NCBI RefSeq assembly: GCF_002575655.3
Contig: NC_053035.3
Coordinates: 500,680,601-500,744,600 of the forward strand
Source: Aegilops tauschii subsp. strangulata
Lineage: Eukaryota; Streptophyta; Magnoliopsida; Poales; Poaceae
Length of the DNA stretch: 64,000 nucleotides
Direction: 5' to 3'
Position numbers and translations under genes: made by a program. Of this stretch, positions 1-11,245 are shown in pieces. Position 1 is the first letter of the stretch; each line of letters opens with the position of its first letter. The notes under the pieces were generated by a model. It was not told where the DNA came from. It saw only the letters and a program-made list of their open reading frames with translations, and made no database searches.

Positions 1-127
1 CCACGCCAAGGTGAGTCCTATCCGGACAGAGGTACAGTCTTCGGTCTTCGCATCTTCACGGCCCATCATTCCGGCCCATGGCTAATAGGCAGGACGCCCG
101 AGGACCCCTTAGTACAGGACTCCCTCA
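1..127 (-). repeat. 3' LTR of element A (partial)
   Basis: Last 127 bp (plus-strand view) of the LTR. It matches the corresponding end of the other A LTR at about 8149-8275 and ends in the same ACTCCCTCA. On the element strand this is the LTR start TGAGGGAGT. Just inside, the plus strand reads GTAGCCCCTGAATCCGGC, i.e. a purine-rich AGGGGCTAC on the element strand, as expected for a polypurine tract. Confidence 0.85.
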
Positions 128-662
128 GTAGCCCCTGAATCCGGCTTCAAGGACGGGGAGTCCGGCGCGCAAATTTGTCTTCGGCATTGCAAGGCGGGTT
201 CCCTTCTTTCCGGATGCTTCACAATGGTCTTCGGATGATCGAGTTCGGCTCTGCAACACAAGTAGCTTATACTTCCATAGAGGGCATAATAATTTATAAG
301 TCCAATCCTCTGGCAACTTTTTACAACATGACATCACGTCCGTCTGGTCATTATTTCGAACCATTTTTTCGCTTGCTGCCCCATGTTCCAAGACGCGGTT
401 TTCATTGGCACGTCTTATCCAAGCAGAGATCGTGTCCCCTTATTAAGGGATTCTTTATCGACACGGACGTGGGTAACCCAACCGTCTTTAGGGTACAACT
501 CCTTGGGAATAGGCAAGCTTTAAGGCCCAGGAGGAGGCGTTCGATATTCACGGCCTTTATGAAGGGGTGCAGACCCGTCTTTCTTCTCCACGCTTGCTTC
601 TTCCTCGACCCTTCCTACCTCAAGTTCCAACACCCAGGTTTCAATCGCCGCAAGCCTCAGTC
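128..662. other. Leader/promoter region of the antisense gene in A
   Basis: Non-coding stretch between the 3' LTR and the start of the antisense gene. It aligns by eye with 54982-55534 of element B (shared CGGCGCGCA, CAAGGCGGGTTCC, GCAGAGATCGTGTCCCCTTA). Where B has a good TATA box (55414-55420), A has a damaged CCTTTATGAAGG at about 559-570, so the antisense promoter of A is probably dead. Open frames here are not supported as genes. Confidence 0.55.
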
Positions 663-3600
663 ATGTTCGGATCCAGCCGGTGGGTGGCTTCTTCTGTCAC
701 AGATTAGGATATCGCGAACTTCGGGCGGCAAGATATCTGACCGCAGAAATCCTCGATCGGCTTCCCACGGAAGGGCAGGTTATCCCCACCCCTAGAACCG
801 GCGAGAGGGTCGTGCTTGTTTCCCACTTCCTCCGAGGATTAGGGTTAGCCCTTAATCCCTTTGTCCGGGGGCTCATGTTCTATATGGACTAGATTTTCAC
901 GATCTCGCCCCGGACTCTGTTCTTCTCATCTCGTCGTTTATCGTCACGTGCGAAGCATTCCTCCGAACTCCTCAACACTTTGGCTTGTGGCTCAAGACCT
1001 TCAATGTGAAGCCGCAAGTGATCGAGGGGGAACAGGCAGTGTGCGGTGTTGCCACAATGGGCAAGCTTACCAGCGCAGTTTGGCTAAAAGGATCCTTCAC
1101 AGAATCTTCCGATTTATGGAAGCAGAAGTGGTTCTACATCACCAAGCCCCATGGTTCCAAGTGGGCAGCTGCGCCTGCGTTCCGATCCAGCCCCCAATTC
1201 AGCTTGCATCATGGATTAACAAGGGGTTGGACTGGGGATCAGTGGATGAAGTGCGAACTCTGCAGAGTCGCATCCGAAGCCTTATTGAGAAGGACATTGA
1301 TCTTGTCAACATTATTCAGGTAATGCTAGTCCGCTGGACCCTGCCGTGCCAGCGACGGCCTCTCCGCATGTGGGAGTTTAATCCAGAAGGGCCACGGACT
1401 CTTCAGCACTTCCTTGGCACTACGCACGAGGGAATGTGGAAACTATTTTTCGGGAAACGAAAGCAATGGCCGGACACTACCGAAGATATTGGTCTTGACT
1501 GCAACCATCCGGACACATCGGTAAGCACTCAATTTCCGAACACCTTTTAGTCGAACGCACCGTAATTGGGTACTGAGCAAACCATCTTTTTTCCAGGGCT
1601 GGGTAAAGAAAGTGGAACGAATCAGCTGTCCGGCCCCCCTTCCAACGCCGTGCTAACGAGGATGCTGGCCCCGACACCATACCAGGTGCCTATGAAGGAG
1701 GGCAAGAACAGGGAGACTAGATGTGACCCTTGTTCCAGAGATGAATTAAACATCGTGTCCGGGGAAATCAAAGTTTCTTCGCCCAAAGACAAAGGTGCAG
1801 GAGGAGCGAACGTCCCCTCTCCCCATGGCAAGAAAAGGGCTGCCTCCGAAGATCGGGAGGGGAGGTCTCCCAAGAGAGGCAAAATGCCATCGTCAGGCGG
1901 CTCGGTCTTGGCAAGCGACATTGTCGCACAGTTCCATCATCAGGACAAGCCTCCAACCAAATCGTAAGTGAAGCAGGGTGCTTTAAACATATCCTGCTCC
2001 TTTCTTGTTACCGAAGTAGCATCTAACATATATATCTTCGCAGTTCGGCGCACAGTTGTCCTCAGCAATCTTCTTCCTCGGTAGACCTTCTCCCGAAGAT
2101 GATGGAGAGCGATACCCAATAGGGCGGACGACTTCGAGGTGTCGTCGCGGAGGGTTTCTCCCGACCGACGCGGGGGGCGAAGAGAACCTTACTCGAAGGT
2201 GGTCCATCGGTTGCTCGGTGTTCGGGGTCCAACAATGAAGGTCCCGGACTATCCGATTTTCAGCCAGAGATGATTCTGGAAATGAGTGAATGGGTTCCTT
2301 CAAAGGAAGGCCGTACTCCTGCGGCGGCTTCCGAAGATCCAGAAGCGCCGGATATGTTAACGAGCCTGCTGCGACAAGCGTCTGTCTCAGAGGAACACCG
2401 TGCCCTGATGGGTCCGGTGGTCGAGAGGGTTCTGTCCACGAAGAGCGGATTGAATGAAGCCTTTACGAGCCTGCTAAGAGGCTTTGAGGTTTGTGGTATA
2501 ATTTTTCCAACTGTACCTTAAGCGTGAACTGCACCTGTGTATAGATAGTAGCCCGTGAGACTCGGATTGCCTTCCCAAGTGAGGCGATTGGAGGATAAAA
2601 AATATATTCTCAGGTAACAATCTGTTGTAATTGGCACACAGGTCGTTCCCCCCTAGCGACAGTCCGGACTACCGAGGTAGCCGAGCTACAGCGGAAGCTT
2701 GATGTGGCAGGGGATGACATTGCGTTAATCAATATGCATCTTGACGAGTCGCACGGTATATATTCGGAGCAACCTGTACACATACATGTTTGTAATATAA
2801 GCATGACGCTGAAAGTTGCATACTGGGATATGCATGGCTGCAGATGGTGCCGCCGCCATTGAGATTCTTCGGGCGGAGCTGGCCCGAGCCAAGGAGCAGG
2901 CCCGGTCTAGTAATGCGGCTGCCGAAAAGGCATCGGCTGAGTTAAAGGCCGAACAAGCTGCTCGGCACCAAGACGAGGAGAAAATATCCACGATGGCGCT
3001 CGAACTAAAAAATGCTACTAGCCGCTGTGAATTTCTTGAGAAGGAGAATGAAGCCAAAACGGCTGAACTTGACAAGGCCTTACAAGAGGCGAGAGAAGCG
3101 CGGTCTGAATCCAGAGCAGCCCATGAGGAGATCCGGCAAGCTGGGGAGATTGCGGCCGGTAAGCCCTTTTTGTTACAGACTAAGTTCGGTGATCCGAACT
3201 ATGTCCAGCTTAACCAAGTGTGAAGTTCTCCGGACGAGTTTTTAGACTTGCCGAAGAGTTCTTCCGATGCGGCACAGTTTTACCAAGCGCGAGAGGGGTA
3301 TGCAACGGAGAGGCTTTTCTGGTCACAATTTGGCGCGTCAAAGCGCCCTCTTTTGCTGAATGAACCGATGTCCCAATGGGCCAAGCTTCATAGGATATCC
3401 GGCGCTGCCATGAAGAACATCATAGTCCGACTGTGGCCGACTGAGCCTGTTCCGAATAGCTACTTCAGCTTGGTGCAGCGGCTTGTTGATGCGGTGCCAC
3501 GTATCGACGCTGTGAGGCGGTTGGCGTGCATTGAGGGTGCACGGATGGCCTTTGCCCGTGTCAAGACATACTGGGGGAAGATGAAGGCCATCGATGTTGT

Positions 3601-3718
3601 AGCGAAGAGTCCACCCAAGGGCAAGGACCATCACGCACCGGAGCATTATTTTGAAGACGTCTTAGAGGCTGCCCGCTTAATAGAGGGTCAATGCTCGAAA
3701 GACATAGTATTCGAGTGA
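663..3718 (+). pseudogene. Antisense 'putative gypsy type transposon' (Transposase_28-like) gene in A, broken
   Basis: Plus-strand gene opposite to the element's own direction. ATG at 663 (MFGSS). The N-terminal domain matches the grass family annotated 'putative gypsy type transposon' (PF04195, Transposase_28): LPTEGQVIPTP, FLRGLGLALNPFVRGLMF, then FGLWLKTFNVKPQV and KQKWFYITKPHG. Introns with GT-AG ends are visible at about 1521-1596, 1964-2043 and after 2488, at the same places as in B. A coiled-coil segment (about 2832-3160, Ala/Glu/Lys rich) precedes a C-terminal domain (3248-3718, ending DIVFE). In-frame stops near 705 and 890 plus frame changes break it. Molecular function is unknown; the family name is a database label, not a demonstrated activity. 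Confidence 0.75.
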
Positions 3719-4804
3719 GGTGTAAGGGAATTGTAAAAGACAATTTTATATTTAATCTATTTTTATGTTTTGCTCGAAGGCTATTTGTTCCTCCCGCGCG
3801 GCCGTTTTTATATAATCTGAATGTTTTCCACTCATCGGCTTCAGCCCCCTCGTAGGAAGTACGGGGGTGTTCGGAAAAGCATGTGATCACTCTTGACCCA
3901 ACGTCTTGGTCCATGAAGGAGGTGACAATGCGGCGAACCAGGCAATCAGACTATAGGGCGTTAAGACTTTCACTTAGCCATAGGAGTTTTATGGTGGGTC
4001 TACAATATAGCCCCTGGTATGTACGCGACTTATTTTTAGTACGATGCGCTGTACAGATGATCTGAAAAAGATCCTTCGTATAACACGGAGAGAATCGCTA
4101 AAGATTCCAATAAGTCGTCGAGTGGTTGACCAACTCTCGCGGCATCATGACAGTCAGTTTCGGCTTTCTCTACTGAGGTGCTTGACCAGATGAACCGGAA
4201 GCACAATCGCAGTAGTTATCCCTTTATTACCCTAGCCGATAGAGCGGAACGTAGGGTAGCAAGCACAGGAGCCGGGCAACCCAACTATTGACCCAAGACA
4301 TGATTCGGAGCTGATGCATATAAGGCCAAACTCGCGACGCCGAAGTACGCTATAAAGCTGTTCGGACTTGCCGGCAACTCATTTGTTCCCATACCGAGCC
4401 CCTGGCGAGTTATGCTAAGGTGTGTGTGTGTAAAACAACCACAGGAGCAAAAATTCGGGTTGATTAGGAAAAAGTCAATATTGGACACTGGTTACATGTA
4501 CTGGGAGCTTAGTGATAGGCCAATTATTATATGGATAACAAAGCCGCAACCCTGGCTATTTGACATGCTAGGGGTCGAAGGCTGAGGAAAAAGGCACTGT
4601 ACAGGCTCGGAATAGAGAGCTCAGTCTACAAAAAGTTATTTTGGACCTCCTATCGCAAGTCTGCGCCGCCTGTCCTCGGTTAAGGGATTCCTTGACAGGA
4701 ATAACCCTTGGATGATTGTACGAACCTGAACTCTGGTGGAGTCCTCGGGGTGACCGGCCCTTGAGCTACCTGTGAAGGGTATAATAAAAAGGAAAAAGGG
4801 GCAG
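3719..4804. other. Convergent spacer of element A
   Basis: Non-coding DNA between the 3' end of the antisense gene and the 3' end of gag. It carries blocks conserved in B (58.6-59.3 kb) and, in several copies, in E (29.5-31.7 kb): an ATCGGCTTCAGCCCCC block near 3834, CTTAGCCATAGGAG near 3973, CACAATCGCAGTAGTT near 4202 and GGGCAACCCAACTATTGA near 4273. Presumably it holds the 3' ends or poly(A) sites of both convergent units (inference). Confidence 0.5.
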
Positions 4805-7767
4805 TTAGAAAAGTTGGGGGGTTGCAGGCGCACCCGTATTGTGCTTCCGCCGGTGCCTAGGGTATTTCGAGTGCATAATTATGTATGCGCGGTACCCACT
4901 TCGACGGCATATTAGGCGAACGGCGGAAGCCGAATTGCTAGTCCAATATGGACATTGATCGGTCATGTTGAATGGAGACTGGCGGCTTGATGGCTGACGT
5001 GGTATGCGGCATGATAAGGCCACTGTGTTGTTCGGCTGAGGTAGCCGTAGTATGATCTCCTGTACGGAGGTAGTGTTTCGTGCGCTCACCTCTAGGGGTG
5101 TGTGTCACGTTTACCATGTTTACTGTTTTTGCTTCGGGGGGAAATTGCTTCTGACCCCCGGTATTTGGTTGGTGGATCTCTTCGTTGTCCTTATCGCCGA
5201 GCGGCTTCCTCCCCTTGTGTTCGGCATTGAGCTTGCCGGCCTGCTTGAAGACCCAACAGCTTCTGTTGGTATGATTAGCTGGTTTATCGGGGTGGTCGTG
5301 AATCTCAAAGGGTCGATCCAATATCCTGTCTAGATTGGATGGTCCGTCTCTATTCGCCTTGATTGCCTTTTTTCGTTGACCGGATTTGGGACTGCTGAAT
5401 CTGGTGTTGACCGCTGTGTGGCGTGATCTTTTATTATCATTGTGACTTTTGTGTTTTCTGCGTCGTGGCTTGCCATTGCCGTCTCGGATTTCGGAGGTGC
5501 CCGGGTCGCAGGCGCTGTTGCTTCTACGAGCGAGCCAGCTGTCTTCTCCCGCGCAAAAGTGGGTCATTAGAGCGGTAAGGGCTGTCATGGATTTAGGTCT
5601 TTCTTGGCCGAGGTCACGGGCAAGCCATTCATCCCGGACGCTGTGTTTGAAGGTAGCAAGGGCTTCCGCGTCTGGACAGTCGACGATTTGGTTCTTTTAA
5701 ACTAATAACCTAGTCCAGAGCTTCCTGGCTGACTCTCCGGGCTGCTGGACAATGTGGCTTAAGTCATCAGCATCCGGTGGACGGACATATTTTCCTTGGA
5801 AGTTGTCCCGACAGGCGTCTTCCAAATCTTCCCAGCTGCCAATAGAATTTTTCGGCAGACTGTTTAACTAGTACCGAGCTGGTCCTTTGAGTTTTAGTGG
5901 TAGGTATTTGATGGCATGAAGGTCATCTCCGCGGGCCATGTGAATATGGAGGAGGAAGTCCTCGATCCATACCGCAGGATCCGTTGTTCTGTCGTATGAT
6001 TCGATATTGATGGGTTTAAACCCGTCTGGGAATTCATGCTCCATTACTTCGTCTATGAAGCAAAGAGGGTGTGCGGCGCCTCTATACTGGGCCACACTGC
6101 GACGTACCTCCGATGGAGTTTGTTTACAGTTTTCGGCCCGGGCGCCGCTAGGTTTGTCACGTCTGAATAGGTAGCCATCGTCGCGTGTCGAGGCACGTCC
6201 TCGCAATCCATAGATCGATCTTGTGTGTCCTGCTCTACTGTCCAAGTCCTGTCGACGGTCGTATGTACAACCCCGAGCTGTTTTATTCTTGCCTCTACGG
6301 CAAGGTGGGGCGGTCTGGTGTTCGGCTTGAGTTTCCACTTTATCCTGAGCGCGTGGCGGTCAGTCGGCCGTGTTGTGCGATGATGGTACGGGCTTCAGCG
6401 CCTCGTCATTGAACTGAGGTAACAATTTGCGCTTCGGGTAATTTTTGGCTGGGCCGTTGAGGCCGTATTCTTCGACGGCCAGGACTTCGGTCTATCTATC
6501 ATTGAGCAGATCTTGGTCAGCTTGAAGATGCAGCTGCTTCTTTTTCAGGCTCCTTGCAGTGGCTATTAGACGGCGTTTAAAGCGCTCCTGCTCGAGAGGT
6601 TTTTCAGGTCCGATGAATTCCTCATTGCCAAGGCTCTCCTCTTCCTCGGAGAGCGGAAGATAATTACTATCCTCCGAGTCTTCGTGTATGGCCTGTTCAT
6701 CAGGGCTAACGTGCCCGCCCTCCCGTTCATCCTGTCCGGAGATTGCCCCAACAGGGTCTTCATTGTCTTCGGCTTCGTCCGAAGTATTATTTTCTCTGGT
6801 GCCGGTGTTGTTGTCTTTTGTATGACGTGACTTAGACCGGCGCCGCTGACGCCGGTGCCGGGGCTCTGTCTCCGGAGTTTGTCCTTAACTGGATCCTCTT
6901 TGTCATTGTTGTTAGTTTCTTTAGGTGTATCCACCATGTATACGTCATATGAAGAAGTGGTTGTCTACCGTCCGGTAAGCGGCGGGTTTTGGCCCTGCTC
7001 CTCGTCGGCATTGTCGTCCATACCGTCGATGTTGTCGGAGCTATAATCAAGCACGTCGGTTAAGTCTTCGACAGTGGCTATGAAGTGGGTGGCGGGTGGG
7101 AAGCTGAATTCTCCCCCATCATCAGCCTCCAGTTCGAACCGGACATAATTCGGCTGTGAGTCCCCCGCCAGGGACAGGTTCTTTAATGAGTTTAGCACAT
7201 CACCGAAGGGCGAGTGTTGGAAGATGTCTGCGGCGCTAAACTCAAAGATCGATAAGCGAACAAGTTCGGCGTCCGCAGATGCACATGGCTTAGAATTTAT
7301 GACCAGAGACGAGTCCGGTGTTCCGGTGACAAAGACGACGTGTGACTTTAGTTCTATGTTCGGCTCCAACGTCGTCGAATCTGTGGCCTCCGCGGTGGGT
7401 TGAGCCTCCCATCCTTGGATGGCGCAATATGCTCCGGATCTACGGCCAGAGCAGTTACAGGAGCAATCTCCTGGATGTGGTCCGATGACAGATTTAGGTC
7501 ATGTTCATCGGGGTGACCAGGAGCGCTCGCCGCGGTCTCGAATCCAGCAAAGATCAAGTCTCCACGGACGTCCGCGATGTAGTTCAAGCTACCGAATCTG
7601 ACCTGATGGCCAGGGGCGTAGCTGTCAATCTGCTCCAGACGGCCAAGCGAGTTGGCCCGCAGTGCGAAGCCGTCGAATACGAAGATCTGTCCGGGGAGGA
7701 AGGTTTCTCCTTGGACCGCATCGTCGTTGATGATTGAACGGGCCATCAAACCTTTTGGGGACGGCAC
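4805..7767 (-). pseudogene. gag of element A, decayed
   Basis: Minus-strand gag starting about 27 bp inside the 5' LTR (MPSPKGLMARSIINDDAVQG at 7767). Pieces in different frames: 7767-7354 (GQIFVFDGFALRANSLGRLE), 7369-6965 (FQHSPFGDVLNSL), 6937-6566 (acidic/basic low complexity), 6338-5868 with the retrotransposon gag core (WIEDFLLHIHMARGDDLHAI), and 5588-4938 with a zinc-knuckle-like tail (HTNRSCWVFKQ). Each piece matches B's gag (63019 downward), which is better preserved. Several frameshifts and stops break it. The protease domain present in B is not recognisable here. It would form the virus-like particle shell. Confidence 0.75.
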
Positions 7768-7793
7768 AGTGGAACTCTCAATGAAAGCACCAA

Positions 7794-8275
7794 TGTCGGT
7801 GTCAAAACCGGCGGATCTCGGGTAGGGGGTCCCGAACTGTGCGCCTAAGGTCGATGGTAACAGGAGACAGGGGACACGATGTTTACCCAGGTTTGGGCCC
7901 TCTCTATGGAGGTAATACCCTACTTCCTGCTTGATTGATCTTGATGAATATGAGTATTACAAGAGTTGATCTACCACGAGATTGCAATGGCTAACCCCTA
8001 GAAGTCTAGCCTGTATGACTATGGTAATGAGTCTATCCCCCTCTCCGGACTAAGTTCTTCGGTTTATATAGACACCAGGAGGATCTAGGATTAGACAAGG
8101 TCGGTTACAAGGAAAGGAATCTACATATTTGGTCGCCAAGCTTGCCTTCCACGCCAAGGTGAGTCCTATCCAGACACGGGTATAGTCTTCGGTCTTCGCA
8201 TCTTCATGGCCCATCAGTCCGGCCCATGGCTAATAGGCTAGATGCCCGAGGACCCCTTAGTCCAGGACTCCCTCA
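7794..8275 (-). repeat. 5' LTR of element A
   Basis: 482-bp LTR; on the plus strand it runs from TGTCGGTGTCAAAACCGG to AGGACTCCCTCA. Strongly similar to the two B LTRs (54512-54981, 63041-63491). The inner side carries TTGGTGCTTTCATTGAGAG on the element strand, the position of the primer-binding site. Confidence 0.9.
8063..8070 (-). promoter_or_regulatory. TATA box of element A 5' LTR
   Basis: Plus strand TTTATATA, i.e. TATATAAA on the element strand, inside GGTTTATATAGACACC. The same box is in the right B LTR (63279-63286) and in E (27985-27992), supporting it as the LTR promoter. Confidence 0.6.
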
Positions 8276-8634
8276 TACTCCCCAGGTCAACCGACTTCAC
8301 ATCACTCGCGGGTACCCGTCGGGGCCGACCCGATGTCATCATGGTTCTGTGGTAATTCAAAGTAACCGTGTGTCCAAAACAGCAAGGGGGTAACCCGAGG
8401 AATCACCCTCAATGGATTCCCACTGGATGTAACCGTCAAGGTGGACTTGGAGGAATCACCCTCGATGGTCCACACTTGAGGGGTTGCACGTCAGAGTCGT
8501 TATCGGGAGTGGTGAAAGAGGAATCACCCTTGATGACCACGACCGAATAGCTACACTACAGGGTTAACATGAGAAGTGCTGACGAGGTTTCACCCTCGGC
8601 ACTTGATAATAACTCTACAGAGTCGTACAACTTA
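8276..8634 (-). repeat. F LTR segment 1
   Basis: Non-coding, between element A and the Harbinger element. Contains repeated GGAATCACCCTC/TTGAT motifs (about 8399, 8452, 8520). No gene seen. Confidence 0.55.
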
Positions 8635-8993
8635 GAGCATCTCCAGCCGCGCCCCCAACATGCCCTCCCCAGGCGTTTTTGCCGCGCCGGCGCCGAAAAA
8701 ACGGCTCAGTTGCCCCCCCAGAAGCCCGTTTTTCACCGGCTCGGGCCGAATCTGGTGCCGGCGGACCCAGGCAGAACCCGGCGCTCTGAGGGGCGCCTGG
8801 GGCGCCGGCACAAGCGAAAAGGCGCGCGTGGGTCCGCCCTGTCAGCGAGTCGAGCGCCTCTTCCCGCCGTTTCTCCTCGCTTTTCCCCCAGTTCCCTCCC
8901 ATTTTCTCCTTTCCTCCCGCCATTCTCTCTCCCGCTCGCCTCCCAGCCGGGCGCCATGGCAAGCTCGTCGACCCCTACTTCAAAGGCATCTAC

Positions 8994-9885
8994 ATGCAGC
9001 GCGGGTCGAAGGCGATGGCGAACCATTGGGGGCGCATCCAGGGGGTGTGCAACAAATGGCATGGTGTCGTCGAGGAGGTGGCCGCTCGCCCGGAGAGGGG
9101 CGCCAGCATTGAGGATCAGGTATGCCACGCCGGTCTCCCGCCTCTCTTCGCCGTGTGCGCCCGCCAACTGTTTGTTCATCCCCGCGCAGTTGCTGCGCAT
9201 GTTTGGCCTGTATAGGCAGAGCAACAGCGACGCCGAGTTCAAGTACCTCCACGTTTACAAGCGCATTGACAAGTGCGACAAGTGGGCGGAAGTCCGGCGC
9301 ATCCTCGAGAAGGCCAAGGAGACATACAAGCCAGACGCGCCGGATCCAGGCGCGTCAGAAGGGCGGCCTGACGACAACAAAGGTGCCAAGAAGGGGAAAC
9401 ACGCCGACGCGGCCACCGCTCGCGTGCAGGAATCTATCCAGCACTGCCTCGCCGGCGCACAGGCCCGGGCCGTCCTTCGTGAAGAGAAGACCGAGGCGCG
9501 GTGGTCGGCATTGATGTCGACAAGCGCCGTCAAGCTCGACATACTCCGGACCAACGCCGCCGCGAAGAAGAGGAACACCGACCTGGCTTTCATGCTGGAC
9601 GGGGCGGACATGCTCCAGAGCACTGACGAGGCGGTCAAGGCGTGGTACAGGGCGGATGTCGGCCTCATCCTGGACCAGCTTCCCTCGACGACGCCGCCCA
9701 CGCCCACGCCAACGCCAACGCCGACGCCGCCCACGCCCACGCGAACGCCGACGCCGCCAACAAGCCCGACCGATGATGCCGCCGAGACTTCCCGCAGCGC
9801 AGAAGCCACGCCGCCAAGCACAGAGACCCCGTCAAGCCCGCGCACGCCGACTCCGCCGACGCCGGAGGCCGACCTCGCCGTCTGA
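8994..9885 (+). CDS. Harbinger ORF1-like Myb/SANT and NAM-associated protein, two exons, N-terminus eroded
   Basis: Exon 1 (8994-9119; MQRGSKAMANHWGRIQGVCN, in-frame upstream to VDPYFKGIY) holds the end of a Myb/SANT-like (trihelix) DNA-binding region. The intron 9120-9189 has GTATGC...GCGCAG borders and joins in phase 0 to exon 2 (9190-9885), which opens LLRMFGLYRQSNSDAEFKYL, typical of the 'no apical meristem-associated C-terminal' family (PF14303) found in plant Harbinger ORF1 proteins. The tail is a long Thr-Pro repeat. In known Harbinger systems ORF1 aids nuclear import and DNA binding of the transposase. The ATG at 8956 is in another frame, so the start is probably damaged. Chosen start is the first in-frame Met. 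Confidence 0.6.
9691..9870 (+). repeat. ACGCC/ACGCCG repeat encoding Thr-Pro tail
   Basis: Simple-sequence tract of CCCACGCC and ACGCCGACGCC units in the 3' part of the Harbinger ORF1, translated as alternating Thr-Pro. Probably slippage expansion. Confidence 0.8.
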
Positions 9886-10133
9886 TGCGCGTTTCTGTTC
9901 TGATTTTGGTACGCCGAACTTTTCAACGATCGCTGATCACCGCTTGATCGCCGGATTGTGGCGTTTATTTTTGGGCGCGGGAATGAACTACGTTTGAATT
10001 TGCCAAGGCTGGGGGGGCGCCTGGGGCCGTGGCTGGGAGCTAGGCCGCCCCCAGGGGCCGAACTAGCGCCGGCTCGCCCCCAGGGCGCAGTTTTTCGGCG
10101 CCCTAGGGGGCCGAACGGCTGGAGATGCTGTTA

Positions 10134-11245
10134 GGGGGTGATGTACAGTGTCGGAGCCTGGACGTTGATCAATTGATCGAGTCATCGAACATAAAGCGGG
10201 GCAACTGGGACAAGGTGGGGGTCACTGATGGTTCTCTAACCAACCTATACTAAACAGTTTAGAATAAGCAGGTAAGGTATGAAAGCAGGTACATAAACAG
10301 GGTATGCATCAGAGTAAGATCATACAAAAAGCAGTAGAAGTTCTAATGCAAGCATAAGAGAGAAGGGAATGGGCGATATCAGAATGGTCAATGGGGGTTT
10401 GCTTGCCTGGAAGCTCTGGTGCAAATGAAGAAAGGTCGTCGGTGACGTAGTCGATCACAGGGTCATCATCGGTCTTGTGGTCTACCGGAGAGAAGAGGGG
10501 GAAGAAACCGTAAATACAGTGCAAACAGATGCATCACTAAGCATGACATGATGATATGCAGAGCTAGGGTTGAACTAATGTAGTGCTACACATTGCAGAC
10601 GGAAGGGGAAAACATCCGAGGATGATTTCCTGACGTCCCCATGTTCAGCATGTTAGGAGTATGTGGCAGATGAACGGACTGTGTATTCAGATTGGCTGGA
10701 TTTTTCTGAGCAACTTTCATATATAGATTATTTTCATCCATGTTACGGATTAATTTATATTAATTTTCTAAGTTTTAAACATTTCAGGAATTACTTTAAT
10801 TACTAAAATCGACAGAAAAGGAATAATGACATCAGCATGAGGTCAGAGTGAGGTCAACAGTCAAACCCAGCTGGTCCAGGTCAAACCTGACCAATGGGAC
10901 CCACCTGTCATTCATAGTAGGTTAACATATTCTGAATTAAACTAAACTGGAGTTAATTAGGGAATGGGCCCCACATGTCAGTGACTATTTAGTCTAACTA
11001 ATTAAGTTATTTTATAAAAACGTATTTATACTAATTAACAGAGGGGGGACCCACTTGTCAGGGTCAACCGTGCACAGTCAGCACAGTTGAGCCGGTCAAC
11101 TGGTCAATTGGGCCCGTGGGACCCAGCTGACAATGACCCAGATGCAGCCACATGGGTGCCACGTCGGCGCCGGCGCTGGAACAGCTCCGGCGAGGCTTCT
11201 CGCGGCAGCTGAACGCAGGCGAGCCTCAGATTCGCGGTACGGTGG
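10134..11245 (-). repeat. F LTR segment 2
   Basis: Non-coding LTR DNA between Harbinger and D, AT-rich from about 10680 to 11040 and GC-richer next to D. Phrases such as AGCAGGTAAGGTATGAAAGC and GGGACCCACCTGTCATTC are the kind seen in Triticeae long-LTR elements (memory). Small open frames are not supported. Confidence 0.55.

Larger units (their letters stand above)
1..8275 (-). mobile_element. Gypsy LTR retrotransposon A, non-autonomous, truncated by window edge
   Basis: Minus-strand Ty3/gypsy-type element. Its 3' LTR is cut by the window start (1-127) and its 5' LTR is at 7794-8275. Reading from the 5' LTR, decayed gag is followed by a non-coding spacer and then a gene in the opposite orientation. 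No protease, reverse transcriptase, RNase H or integrase is recognisable, so it would depend on another element. Layout and sequence match element B (54512-63491). LTR style resembles the Triticeae Fatima group as I remember it; not checked. The flank at 8276 continues as long LTR F, so A probably inserted into F; its left TSD lies outside the window. Confidence 0.85.
8635..10130. mobile_element. PIF/Harbinger-type DNA transposon, non-autonomous (ORF1 only)
   Basis: 1496-bp element with terminal inverted repeats AGCATCTCCAGCCG: left GAGCATCTCCAGCCGCGC, right reverse complement starting CAGCATCTCCAGCCG. It is flanked by a 3-bp TTA duplication (8632-8634, 10131-10133), the hallmark of PIF/Harbinger. 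GC-rich, unlike the AT-rich LTR around it. It carries a gene for the Myb/SANT-like accessory protein but no DDE transposase gene, so any mobility would need a transposase in trans. Confidence 0.85.

Noticed and set aside
8569..8960. Frames upstream of Harbinger exon 1
   Set aside because: They cross the TIR and are not in frame with exon 1; low-complexity composition.
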